Assembly (NCBI GenBank): GCA_900312665.1
Contig: ONZQ02000003.1
Coordinates: 1,096,986 to 1,160,985, forward strand
Length of the DNA stretch: 64,000 bases
Direction: 5' to 3'
From: Cephalotrichum gorgonifer
Lineage: Eukaryota > Ascomycota > Sordariomycetes > Microascales > Microascaceae
The translations under genes and the position numbers were made by a program. Below, one piece after another: positions 9,964 to 22,000 of this stretch (the first letter of the stretch is position 1; each line of letters starts with the position of its first letter). Below the pieces are notes generated by a model. That model was not told the origin of the DNA, did no database searches, and saw only the letters and a list, made by a program, of their open reading frames with translations.

Positions 9964-12046
9964 ATGGATCCCAAGACAGAGGAGCTGCTCCGGCGGCCAG
10001 TCTACGGTAAAGCACCGCCCCTGTCACGAGGCTAGGATGAGATGAGAGAACCCCCCGATTAATTTTTCTTCGACAGCCTACGACGTCCCACCCGTCATCC
10101 TCAACTCACTCTCTCTCAAGCCAGGCTCCCTCACTGAGGCCCAGGACACTGTGTGGAGTTCGCCCAGCGAGGAGGTCGCTGCCGCCCCATCCTCGCCCTC
10201 AACTGAGACCCAGGTCGGGTCCAAGGCCTGCTCGCTGTGCTCACTCGCATTTGTCACGATTGAGGACCAAAGGGGCCACATCAGGTCGGACCTCCACAAC
10301 TACAACCTCAAGCAGAAGCTGCGGGGGAACAAGCCGGTGTCGGAGAACGACTTCGAGAAGCTGATAGCGGGTATGTGAACCGACCTTCCCACGCGACCTG
10401 CGAGACAAGAGGGGAAAATTTGAAGCTGACGATGACTAGACCTTGACGAGAGCTTGTCTGGCTCCGACTCGTCCGGCAGCGATGAGGACTCGGACGCCGA
10501 CACCAAGGACTCTACGCTCTCTGCGCTCCTGAAGAAGCAGGCGACACTCGCCGAGGCGCGCCGATCAAATGAAGACGACGACCTAGACCAAGGCGCTGCG
10601 GGCCGGAAAGGTCCGGGAGCCTCCCCGCTGCTTTGGTTTAGTTCCCCCCTACTGCCGGCAAACAACTACTTTGGTCTCTACAAGGCACTCTTCACAAAGG
10701 AAGAGCTGAAGGGCGACGACGCGGCCGTCGCGGAAGCACTCAGGAAGAAGCAGCTGGAGCCCCTATCGATCCCCAAGCCCGCCAAGGATGGCACCCTCCC
10801 GGAGGTCGCCTACAAGGGCCCTCACATCTTCTTGTGCATGATAGGGGGCGGCCACTTCGCCGCCATGGTCGTCTCGCTGGCGCCGAGGAAAGGCACGCAC
10901 ACGGTGCCCATGAACAGGGAGGCGACGGTGCTAGCACACAAGACGTTCCACAGGTACACTACGAGGAGGAAGCAGGGAGGCGCACAGTCGGCGAGCGACA
11001 GCGCGAAGGGGGCAGCGCACTCGGTGGGATCGTCGCTCAGGCGCGCGAACGAGACGGCGCTCGTGGAGGAGGTCCGCGCCCTGCTGCACGACTGGAAGGC
11101 GCTTCTGGACAGCTCGGACCTGCTCTTCGTCCGGGCGAGCGGGACCACGAACAAGAGGACGCTCTTCGGGCCCTACGAGGGGCAGGTGCTGCGGTCGAGT
11201 GACCCGCGGATGAGGACTTTCCCGTTCAACACGAAGCGGGCGACGCAGAAGGAGCTCATGCGCTCGTTCATAGAGCTCACGAGGCTAAAGGTCAGGGAGG
11301 TCGTGCCCGCTGAGGCGAAGCCGCAGGCGGCACCGGCCCCGACGAAGGCGCCGGCACCGAAGCAGCCGGCGAAGCCCGCGCTGTCGGAGGAGGAGGAGAC
11401 GGCGCTGCTTCACACGTCGCAGATCCAGGCCATGATCCGCAGATCGAGGCTCCCCGCGCTGCTGACGTACCTGAAAACGAACGAGCTGGGGGCGGACTTC
11501 CGGTTCTACCCGCCGGAGCAGAACCACCACGCCCCGTCGCCGCTGCACCTCGCGGCGTCGCAGAACGCGGCGGTGCTGGTGGCGGGGCTCCTCGGAAAGG
11601 CGGGGGCGGACCCGGGCGTCAGGAACAGGGAGGGGAAGACGGCGTTCGAGCTGGCGGGCGACCGGTCGACGCGCGACGCTTTCCGCGTGGCGCGGTCGGA
11701 GGTGGGCGAGAAGAAGTGGGACTGGGACTCGGCGGGGGTCCCGGGCCCGCTGACGAAGGCGGAGGCGGACGAGCGCGAGAGGAGGGAGAGGAAGGAGAGC
11801 GAGAGCAGGGAGAGCGAGAGGAGGAGGGCGGAGGAGGAGAGGCTGGAGAGGGAGGGGCCCAGGGTGGGGGGCGGGGGGAGGAGGAGGCAGGGGGTCATGG
11901 CGGCTGCGGGGGCGATGAAGTCGGCGGAGGAGAAGAGGGAGGAGGAGGGGAGGGGGTTGAGCGCGGAGATGAGGGCGAGGTTGGAGAGGGAAAGGAGGGC
12001 GAGGGCGGCGGAGGAGAGGATTCGGCGGATGCAGCAGGGGAGCTGA
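9964..12046 (+). CDS. vms1: Vms1/ANKZF1 peptidyl-tRNA hydrolase of ribosome quality control
   Basis: Three exons, 9964-10006, 10077-10370 and 10440-12046, give 647 residues. Vms1/ANKZF1 releases stalled nascent chains from peptidyl-tRNA on 60S subunits and works with Cdc48/p97. The sequence shows a C2H2 zinc finger (C66, C69, H82, H88), an acidic Ser/Asp stretch (about 116-137), an eRF1-like VLRF1 domain with GGGHFAAMV (about 248-256) and the catalytic loop RRKQGGAQ ending at Q295. It continues with ankyrin-like sequence containing PLHLAASQ (about 470-530) and a charged C-terminal helix. R629-x5-A635-A636-x2-R639 matches the VIM consensus for Cdc48 binding exactly. The C-terminal part is extremely rich in Arg and Glu codons with G at the third position, which creates long false frames on the other strand. 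The start follows from a 14-codon first exon whose splice phases fit. Confidence 0.94.
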
Positions 12047-15000
12047 GCCAGGCATAAGGGAGTCGAAGGGCTCGTATACTCAGCTCTGAGAACGAGTTCG
12101 ATACCACCTGGACGTGCGGAATATACAGGGCGTTGAATACCTATGAATAAGAGCACTCTCGCCGAAGGAAGCTGTAGCCGTGCCGAGAACCCGTTCTCTC
12201 ATATTAGTGATCTACTACGTAGAGTGGGCATCTTGGGGGAGCTGTTATTAATAATAGGAAACATCGATATACTACGTCGACGTCGGCAGGAGGATACGGC
12301 ACCTATCAGAGCGAGCCCTACAAAACTGATAAGTGCGAACGCACTGGCCGCACGCACCGGACGTACCTGCATGGGGCACGGTCGAGGCCTGGTTTGGGAA
12401 TGGGTCTGGGCGCCACCCCCTGACGTGTTCGACCCAGCTCGTAACTGCATGAAGAAGTCCAGGGTTGGGCCCTGCTGGTGGTGCTGGGGGCTTGGGCCCA
12501 GATTCTGGATTTTCGAATATTGAATCTTGGATCTACGAGTAGGAAGGTAACGATGTTTGCGGGGGCCGGCCACAAGGTAACCTCGTATCCTCGGATTCAG
12601 GCAGGCGCGCCCGGGCACCGATTCCGATTGCGGTAGATGGATAATATGTAGTACTAATAGTCGAGTGAGCAAAGAAAGAACCATGTGACTCTACCACAAC
12701 CGTCGCCTTACCATTCCCCATCCGCCCTTTCCTTTTCAGTGAGGCCCGTGGGGCGTTTGTTTGTCGCACCATCCGCACATGTCCTCGTAAAAGGCGCCAA
12801 GGGGAAAAGAAAGGGCGCATACCTGTCTGTATGAATGAAAAAAAAAATCTTTTTCTCGGCGTCATGGTCACAGTCATAGTCACAGTCGTACGAGTCATGG
12901 GTGGTTGGTTGGGTTAAAGAAGAAGTTCAGCGGTTGGGAGGAACAGCAGCCAGGCAGCTTCGGTGTGGCAGGCGCGTGTTGAGGGAAGCTGAGCTGAGCT
13001 CTGAGCCTATCGATCATGCCGAGCTGTTTCAGTAATCCAGATAATACAGCGGCCTAAGCTTCGCCAGCATTCTTCATGCTCCAGCCCAGACCAATAAGTC
13101 CCCGGGCGCCTTACTTCTTTCGGCACTAGCTTGGCACCCTTCTCCACAAAAGAATCCCCAAATAGACAAAACCCACACACCTCTTTCTCTTCGTTGCATT
13201 GCATCCGCCTCGCCTGAAACAGTCGCGAGGAAGAAAAGCTGCCATCGAGGGAAACCCCCTCCTTGCGGCTGTGCTCGGTAAATGGAGAATTATTTTTTTT
13301 TATTCTACGAGCAGGGTTGTGTTGTAACGCTGTTGGGAGGAGGGGGAGAGAGAGTCGGAAGTTTTACCTCTTTCCGTCGTGCAATGCTGGATCCGGGCGG
13401 GGGACCCGGGAGATCGGCTTCGTCCCCTTCTTCTTGGCAAATTGAGGCTGGGTTGCTGGGGATCGGCTGATGGGCGTTGGACCCAGAGATCTTGGTGGTT
13501 AAGGTTGATGCGCTGCTGGGTGATGCATGATTTGGCAATCTGCGCTCTGGGGATCTCTGCGGACCAGGTGACGGGCCCGTTGTGGTTAAACTGTCCAGCA
13601 CCAGTGACCTCCATTGAGCTCAGGGATGGGGGGACGGGCCTCACCACGCAAGCTAAATGGAGACAAAGGGAGGGGGCATGTGGCGAGAATGGGCTGCTAT
13701 CTTGTCCCATCGCCAGACGAGAACATCGGCGCCAAGCACCTTGATTGGGCATGGTTGGGTCCATGGTGATTCTACTGTGGAGCCACCTCCTTCCCCTCCC
13801 AGGCCGCCCGATGGGATGGGATGGAATGGGTATCTGCTATTAGTGGGGGAGCTCCGATCGGCTCATGGCCCGGATCCAGCGGCGGCAGCGAATCGATTGA
13901 AGTCCGGGCATTCCGATGAGTACCTGCAGTAGCTTGAAGGAAAGCCAGGGAAAAGGAGGGGGGAGACGACGAAGACGAAAACGGAAAAGAGAGAGAAAAA
14001 AAAGGGCACAGTGGCTGGGGCGTTTCAGGTTCTGGATCTGAGAATCGATAGCTGAACTTGCTTGCTCTGATACGTCCAGCGGGCGTCGTAGCTGCTTGCT
14101 GCTTTGGCTTGATGCAGCTTGGCTTGTGGTTGTGGAGTCGACACCTACCTAGGCGCGGAAGGAACGAACGAACAGAGAAAAGCTCTTTCTTCTTTTAGCC
14201 ACGAGACCTGCTAAGAGGCCACGCCGCACCCGATATGGGCCCGCAGAGGAGAAGGGCGGGCGCCAACCACAAAGGAAAAGCATTTCTCCAGACTATTCTA
14301 TCCCCTTGCAGATTTTCTATTATTATCCCGCCCCGCAGTTAGGTGCCGCCGCCGCCGCCGCCGCCGCCTCTGGCACTGTTGGTCTGCCCGGTTGGCCGTC
14401 ACAGTCGCACTTCTCGTGGGCGTTACCTGTTTGCTCGTTTCGAACTCCACTAAATCGTTGAATGGCCCACGAGACGAGGCCATAGCCCACCTGACCACTC
14501 ACCGGAATGGCATGGTATGGTATTTTCTGAAAAAGAAAAGAGAGAATACTTGCATGAATGCTCCCCTTCCAAGCCACAGGTCCCCATGGCATGTTTGAGG
14601 TCGTCCCCAAGGGGGCGGTCTACTACCCTTTTCGGTCTAGTTCCCGGGTTTTACATTTCTGGCCCCTGCAGGGAGGTGACAGGGATCTAGGCGATTCGAT
14701 TCCCCTGTCAGAACACCCACCTCTCCTGAGAAGAAACCCGGTCCATACGACTACGGCCCAAACGCACCCCACTTACCGCTCACCCCAGCTTGGTTGGTCG
14801 AAAGCATTCCTGGGAATATGCGCCACCCCAGACCAGCGCGGCATTGACGAGGCGATGCGCCCAGCGATCCCCGTTGAACCACCAGCGGTGAGCTCTCGTC
14901 GAATGGGCCTCTTTGAGCTCTTTTCTTCTGGGGCTTCCGTCGACGGGCGCTTCGTAGAGTAAATGGCTACGGAAGAGCCCAAAGCAGCATCCGCTATGCA

Positions 15001-15713
15001 CAAAAAGTAGACGCCGTAGCGCCCTAGAACAACTCTATCCAGTAGCGTTCCCCGTTGAGTATCCACTTACACGAGAAAATCCACCACGGAGCACCCCCTT
15101 CGACGCCTCACCTAAACTGCTACCCTGCCCTGAACGTTCCCCGACAGGGGTAATTGGCAAAGGGTAGCCACCCCACTCCAGTCTGTGCATCACCACCACA
15201 GTCCAGGTATGGCGAGAAGGGGTGCCGTCTGCATACCACGGACCCAACACCACAAGGTCCATCCATGGCATGGGTGGATGGAGCCATCGGACCTCTGCCA
15301 CCCCCTTGCTGCGCCCGTACCACACCAGACGAGCTCCGAGAGTCCCCTCCTCCATCCGATACGAGCCATGGGGAATGTGCATATATGAGCTCCATGTCTC
15401 CACCTCCTGGATTCCTAGACTCTCCTGCTCTTCATCCATCCCTTTGAGACAAGTCTTTGTGTGTTTCCTACATCTTTCTTTTTTTCCTTTCATATACATC
15501 ATTGTTTCTCTCCTCGCATTCGTTTGAGGGGCCGGAACCTGCACTCGCTTGCACATCTACCGTATATCAATTTCCTCTCTCGCTTATCCTCGCTTCGATT
15601 CTACCTCGCGGTATCGACTATCGCTTACTTTCATCTCATCATTCGTTGGCCACATTGGTACATACGCCACCTATACACACACACCACTTAGACGTCACCT
15701 ATACAACAACACC
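12047..15713. other. Long intergenic region before the CFEM gene
   Basis: This is 3.7 kb with no convincing frame. It holds a GCC trinucleotide run at 14345-14368 and many short low-complexity tracts. The last approximately 300 bases are pyrimidine-rich and probably form the promoter and leader of the CFEM gene. Its length is notable for a fungal promoter and fits the complex regulation common among surface-protein genes. Confidence 0.5.
14345..14368. repeat. GCC trinucleotide microsatellite
   Basis: Eight consecutive GCC units lie in non-coding DNA. Confidence 0.9.
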
Positions 15714-17794
15714 ATGAAGACCACTACCGTTCTGGTCACGGCGGCCACTATCGGCCAGGCCGCTGCCACTGTAAGCTCACTCCTGTCCCTTCTCTCTCGA
15801 GCATGCACACACTAACCCTGATGCCACCCCAGTTCGGCGGCTTCGGAGGCTTCAGGGGCGCCAACCCCTTCAGCTGCCCCAAGAACACCGACAACAAGTG
15901 CGTGGAGAAGCAGCGCGGCGGCTTCGACTGGTCCGACCTGATCCCGGGCACCGTCGACTTCGACTACCACGGCTTCAAGTTCCGCGGCTTCCAGTGCAAG
16001 GACGGCAACAACAGCAGCGGCGGCGGCGGTGGCCCTGGCCGGGAGGTGGAGGGCGAGTGCGGGCCCGACAAGTCCACGGGCCCCTCGTTCGAGTACGGCG
16101 AGGGCTTCTCCGTCGGCGAGATGAAGGTCTATACCGAGTTCGACACCGACCTGGAGTTCCTGTACGAGATGCCCGACGGCAAGGAGTGCAAGCAGCGCTC
16201 ATCCTGCAAGGCCGGCGGCTCCACCGTCAAGAACACCCAGTGCGGCGGCGCCAAGAAGGTCGTCATCGTCCACCCGCCCCAGTCCGGGAAGAAGGACAAG
16301 TGCAAGGTCAGGATCCCCAAGATCGACTTCGACTGCGACACCGCCACGCCGCCCAAGAGCACCCCGACCTTCACCGGGCCTCCCGGCGGCCCCAAGTATA
16401 CGGAGACCCAGACTCCTGGATCTACCACCGTCAGCGTTCCCGGGACCACTGAAGTTCCCGGGACCACCGCGACTCCCTCCTCTCCCGGAACTACCGTGGA
16501 GCCGTCATCGCCCGAGTCCAGCGCCCCCGCCTCCTCCGCTCCCGGTACTACCGTGGAGTCATCCTCGCCCGAGACCACGCCTGCTGCGCCTGAGTCGTCT
16601 GGCGACTATACCGGTGTCCCCACCCCCTCGGTCCCCGAGGGTTCCCAGACTGGTGTAAGCTCGTCCTCGCCTGGGCAGGAGACCTACACGGAGTCCGAGG
16701 TGGTCCCCGGAACGACGCAGACCGCTCAGGTACCTGGGACGACCGTCGAATCCTCCTCCCCCGAGGAGTCCACCCCCGTCCCCAGCGAGCCGGTCACCGA
16801 GGTCATCACCACCAGCCACATGACGACCTCTACCGTCTTCACCACCACGACCTCCACCGTGACCTCCTGCGCTCCTGAAGTTACGGGCTGCCCCGGTGGC
16901 GAGGGCGAGGTCGTCACCCTCACCATCCCCGTCACCACGACCGTCTGCCCCGTGACGGAGACCATCACCCGCACCCACGAGCCCGGCAAGCCCGGAACCT
17001 CCTCGACCGAGGACGCCAGCCCCGAAACTACCGGCACCACTGCTGTCTCTTCCCCCCCGGCCGTCTCCTCCCCCCCGACCGTCCCCACCACCCCGGGATC
17101 CCCCACCACCCTCATCCCCGCCACCTCCAAGCCCACGCCCCCGGGTCCCCAGGAGACCCTCCCCTGCCCCGAGGTCGTCCCTTCGTGCCTGAACACGTGG
17201 CTCTTCTCGCTCGACTGCTCCGACAACACCGACACCTCGTGCTTCTGCCCCTCTGCTGAGTTCGTCGAGAACGTCTTCACCTGCATCTACGCCCACGGCA
17301 CCTCCGACGCCATCATCTCCGAGGCCATCAGCTTCCTCCAGGGCCTCTGCGCGCCCCACGTCCCCGAGAACCCGGCCATCGTCACCTGCGTCGACACCAT
17401 CACCGCCGTCATCACCCCTCCCCCCAGCCCCACCGCCACTCCTCCCGCGGGCTACACCACCATCATCGTTGACCTCACCACCGAGGTCCCGTACGTCGAG
17501 GACGGCGTCACCCTCACGGGAACCTCCACCACCACCGTCATCAAGCAGACCGCCTCCGTCCCGAACGTGGGCTTCCAGACGAACTCGGACGGCGTCGTCG
17601 GCGTCGTCCCCGCCACGCCCGCCCCCGTCGTCGACGCCCCCAGCACCTTCGTCCCCGCGCCCACCGGCACCGAGGACGCGTCGCCGGGCAGCACCACCTC
17701 CGACACCCCCGTGCAGGCCGGTGCCGAGGGCAGGGTGGTCTCGCTCCTCGGCGCGGGAGCCGCCTTTTTCTTCGGCGCTGCTGTTCTTCTCTAG
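15714..17794 (+). CDS. GPI-anchored CFEM-domain cell-surface protein
   Basis: Two exons, 15714-15770 and 15833-17794, give 672 residues. Exon 1 is almost exactly a signal peptide (MKTTTVLVTAATIGQAAAT). A Cys-containing extracellular segment follows (about residues 20-190), with Gly/Phe-rich FGGFGGFRG and an aromatic DWSDLIPG stretch. Next comes a long Ser/Thr/Pro stalk with repeated PGTTVESSSPE-like units. The CFEM domain lies at about 460-535, with eight Cys in the right order, starting LPCPEVVPSC and including SCFC. The C-terminus is a Ser/Gly/Ala region followed by a hydrophobic tail (SLLGAGAAFFFGAAVLL), which fits a GPI signal. CFEM proteins are fungus-specific; known members bind haem or act in adhesion, wall integrity or pathogenesis. 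Which applies here cannot be read from sequence. The protein should sit on the outer membrane face or in the wall. Confidence 0.9.
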
Positions 17795-19050
17795 GTCTAA
17801 AGGCTGTTGGCTTTGATTAGGGTAGGGGGAGGGAGAGAGGAGTGAACCGAACTAATTGAGGAGGCGGAACGGGAAACGGAAACGGAAGTAATTTGGGAGT
17901 TTTTTTTTTTTTGTAATTGTACTACTGGGTATGCTGGACACACACACACACACACAAAGGAAGCCACGGCTTTTCTGTCTGAAATACAAGTTTCTTTATC
18001 GTTCAACCTTGACTTTCGTTCTGTGCCCCCGTATCTAAACATAAAATAGTACTCGGCTAAAATTACGTGAGAAGAGTGTATATCCTAAGCCTCACGACGA
18101 TCGAATGCATAATACTCACACTCCCTTGTCGAACAAGCCGCTCGCCCTCGCCCCTGAGCTGACGGGACCAGGTTCGCTACCTGCCTTCACCCCTTTTATC
18201 GCCCTTTCCCGCCTGTCTTGTGTCCCCAGTAGACGCCCCGTTGTCAACGAAAACCATAGATAGTCACGAAAAGCACAACATTCGCAAGAGAATCAATCTT
18301 CTTCCCATTCAAGCACCGCTCCAAAAAGAATTCTACTTAACTCTACTCGAGATAACACTATTAATCCACCCTGCCCCCTTCCCCTCTCCCCCCCTTTCAT
18401 AACATCATGAAACAGGAATCAAGCCTCCCTAAAAAGGATCGAGAGGCCCGAAAGCACAAACGCCCAGGAAGGTTGAGCACCAAACTGAGGATGAACAAAC
18501 ACCCACGGGACAAAAAAAGAAGCAAGAACCCCCGAATTGCCGACTCGGCATATAGAGACGCACCAATACGCAAACTAATCGAACTAGCGCACAGTCAAGT
18601 CAACAGTTGAGAAGAAGAAGAAGAAGAAAAATATACACCGCTCGTCCAACCAAGCATTGCTCTCTCCCCACGGAGAGACATCCTTGTCCCCCTATACCCT
18701 CTCTCCCCTTCCCTAGCTCAAAGAGCCAAATGGTCCAAAATAAAACAAAACGAAGAGAAGAGAAGACGAGAAAAGAAGAAGAAAAGGTGAAAAGAAAAAA
18801 AAAAGAGAAGAAAGGACAGAAGAAAAAAAAACAGCTAAAACTTTCAGAAGAGGGTATCGTGCATTCCCCTTTTGACCGGAAAGCCCGTTTCCAAAGGTCT
18901 GCCTCATCACACCAGTCATGGTTTCGTTTGCGCGTAGCAAAAGTAACAGAAACAAGTTGCGACGACCAAACACGAAAAAACGCACGCAGACACGCGCCCT
19001 CACCACCTCCTACACGGCACGACCCCCCGTCCTAAGCAAGCAAGTCCACG
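17795..19050. other. Intergenic region between convergent genes
   Basis: This lies between the 3' ends of the CFEM gene (plus) and the Tea1-like gene (minus). It contains a T run at about 17901-17912, a CA run at 17939-17956 and long purine-rich tracts near 18600-18850. I see no gene. Confidence 0.6.
17939..17956. repeat. CA dinucleotide microsatellite
   Basis: Nine CA units lie downstream of the CFEM gene, probably within its 3' untranslated region. Confidence 0.85.
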
Positions 19051-22000
19051 CTATGACCGCTCAGCCCGGTGGTTCGCCTCCACGCTGTCCCTGTCGTCAA
19101 CATCCAACCTCTTCCTCCAGTCCGCCAGGCTCTCGCTCAACCCCAACCCGGCGTTATCGTCTCCCTTCTTCGCGGGGGTAGCGCCCACCCCGTCGGCGTC
19201 GAAGTCGAACGCGTTGCTCAGTCGGTAGCTCTTATTCGTGGCCTCCCAGTGCGAGCGGAGTGTCTCGAGCTCGTTGGCGAGGCTGTCCAGCGCCGTGCTG
19301 TTCCGCGCGTTGATGCCGCGCGAGCCCTCGTATACGCTTCCCGCGTCGGAGCTCTCGTTCCGAGTGTGGTTCACGTTGATGCTCACGCCGTTCGTGCCGC
19401 CGGCCCCTGGGAGGATCTGCCTGCTCTGACGGCGATAGTTGCCCACCGAGGTTCCCACCTGGTCGAGGAGCAGCGCGACCCGTTGCTCGGCGTCTTGAGC
19501 CCGTTTTTCGAGGAGGTGATTCTCCTCCTGCAGTTGCTCGAGATTTTTCTTGTTGGCCTCAAGTTGCCGCACCGCTTCTTCCGCTGACTTGGCCGCGCCG
19601 TCTCGCTCGGTCTTCGCCGAGGCCAAGTCGGCGGCGACGGACTGGAGCCGCGCCTCCAGCTGATCCGACGTGCTCCGAACTTCGTCCTGCAGCGTCTCGA
19701 TCTGGTTCTGTAGGGCATTCCGCTCCGCCTCCCAATCGACCGGCACCTCCTTTGAGCTCTGGCTCGCCGCACGCTCCTCGTGCTCCTCGACCTCGGACCG
19801 GAGTCGCTTATTTTCCAGCTTGTACGCCGAGTGCTCCTCCTTGAGCTTCTTCAGCATCTTCTCCGTCGTTTTGAGGTAGGCGATGGCCGAGTTGTAGTCC
19901 TGCTCTAGCTGCGCCAACTTATCGCGGTATTGTACTTCCGAGGCCTGCAACGCCGCCATCATCGAGTTCCTGGACTCCTCGTGAGACGACGATGCGACTG
20001 CCAGCTGCTTCTCGAGCTCGCGGATGCGCGCCTGCTCGGGAGATCCGGCACGCGGGCTAACTATGCCCTTGCTTCTGGAGGCGGCCGTAGGGCTGATTCC
20101 GCGCTCCGCTAGAATTTCCTTGAGCGTGGCGTGCTGCACCGACATGGCGTTGGTGTCGAGCTGCTGGGTTGCTAGCTCGCGCTTGAGCTCCGAGTTGGCG
20201 GCCTGGAGAGACTGGGTGTCCCTGAGAGCGGTCTGCAACTGCCTCCTGATAGAGACGCCATCCCTGCTCGACTGTTCTTGGTAAACTTCTAGACCGGCTA
20301 TCCGTTCCTCGGCGCCTCGAAGCTTGTCGGCGGCCGCGTCGACTTCTTGCTGGAATTTCCGGGCAAGTTCATTCGCCGCCTTGACCTGTTCCTGGAGTGC
20401 CCTGATGCTCTCCGAATCAGCCGTGCCAGACCTGGGCGTGTCGCTGGCAACGACCTTGTCCAGCCCCGCCATCACCGCCAGTCGGTTTGTCCGTGCCTCC
20501 TCCGCGTTCCTCTCCGCCAGCGCCTCGGCATCCTGCATCCTCTGGGTCGCAGCAGCAAGCTCTACCGCGAGAAGCTCGTGCTCGGACTTGAGCTTGTTGT
20601 ATAGCAGCTCGACCTTCTCCCGCTGCCCACGCTCATTCTGGAGCTGCTGTTCCATGAGAGCCGCGGTCGTTGCAGACGCTGCCACAGCTGCTCGTAGAGA
20701 ATCGAGCACCTGGCCACGGTCGTTTGAGCCGTCAACGGCCTCGCTATACTTGCTCTCCATCTCCGCCTTCTCAGCCTTGAGCACGTTCATCATTGCAAGC
20801 GCATCCGCCGCCGCCACGGACTGCTCTCTGGCTTCCCGCTGAACGAGGTGTAGCTCGGACTTCAGTAGCTCCACCTCCGTGGAGGTCTGTTGTTTGTAGG
20901 CTTCGAGCTCCTCCATCCGCTTCTGCGAGGCGTTTGTGGTGTCGTCGGCGAGCTGTCTAGCTCGTCTCTCGCCTTCGAGCTCCGCCCTTATGATCTCCAT
21001 TTGTGTCTGGAGATCCTTTTGATGGCTTAGAGCTGATGCCAGCTTCTTGCTGAGGCTGCCCGTTCGATCGTCGCCCTGGTCACCACCCTCCAGTTGGCCA
21101 TTGCCCAACGAGCCGCCCGCTGCGTAAGCTGCCGCCTTTGCCTTCGCATAGACGGCCTCTTGGATGGCAACATCACGCTGTCTTTCCGCTTCCGCAATCT
21201 GCTTGGCGGCGACTATTGCCTGCTTATCCACGGAACTCTGCACATTGGCCAACTCGGTCTTCATGGCAAGTAGAGCTTCGATCAATGGCCTGTCCTCCTC
21301 GTCGAATGACTCCGCTCTACCCTCGAAGGCGGGGTTGGCGCTTGGAGAATAACCCTGTTTGCGTGCGAGTTCCAACTCTGACGCATACCACGCATTACGG
21401 TTCCTCGTTGTGTCGAGCTCCTTGAGCAACGCTACGGTTTGTGAGTTCCTACCCGAGGACCGACGATTGACGTTGTTGCTCAGTTGTCGAGTTACAGGGG
21501 GTGGAGATGCAGGACGAGTGGGTGCTGCCCTAGCCACGACTTCCGCCGTGTTGTCGACCGAGCCCTGCGAGCGTTGCTTAGGCTTCCCCTTGGTGGTTTC
21601 GGGGGGTCCCGATTCTGACCTGACTGGTGACGGCTTTTGCTGTTGCGTCGGGGTCCTCGTTCCGTTAGAGGCGGGGCTATCCAATTCCTTGGGTGCGTCT
21701 CGCGATGCCGGCGGTTGGGCAGTAGGGCCGGCCAGTTGTGAATTGTTCGCTGTAACTTCTCGCTCTGCCGACTGGCCACGAGGCCGTGGGATGTTTGAAG
21801 ATCCAGGCTTGGGTGGTGCAGGGCCTGCAGGCGGAGGCCCTGTAGGTCCGCGTAGAGATCGACCGTTCACTTCGGGGCCGGACTGCGGGCTGCGATTACC
21901 ATTCATTTGTCCAGTCGGGGCGCCGGCGGCGTTTGGCGGTGGCCTCCTCCCTTCCGGGCTCATACCGGACTCGCGCGGGGGACCTTGCCTAGACACCGCG

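Noticed and set aside
11285..12055. 256-codon minus-strand open frame opposite vms1
   Set aside because: Its Pro/Leu/Arg composition mirrors the Arg/Glu-rich C-terminus of vms1; no start context or domain.
16559..17359. 266-codon minus-strand open frame opposite the CFEM gene
   Set aside because: Gly/Arg/Asp-rich shadow of the Ser/Thr/Pro stalk codons.
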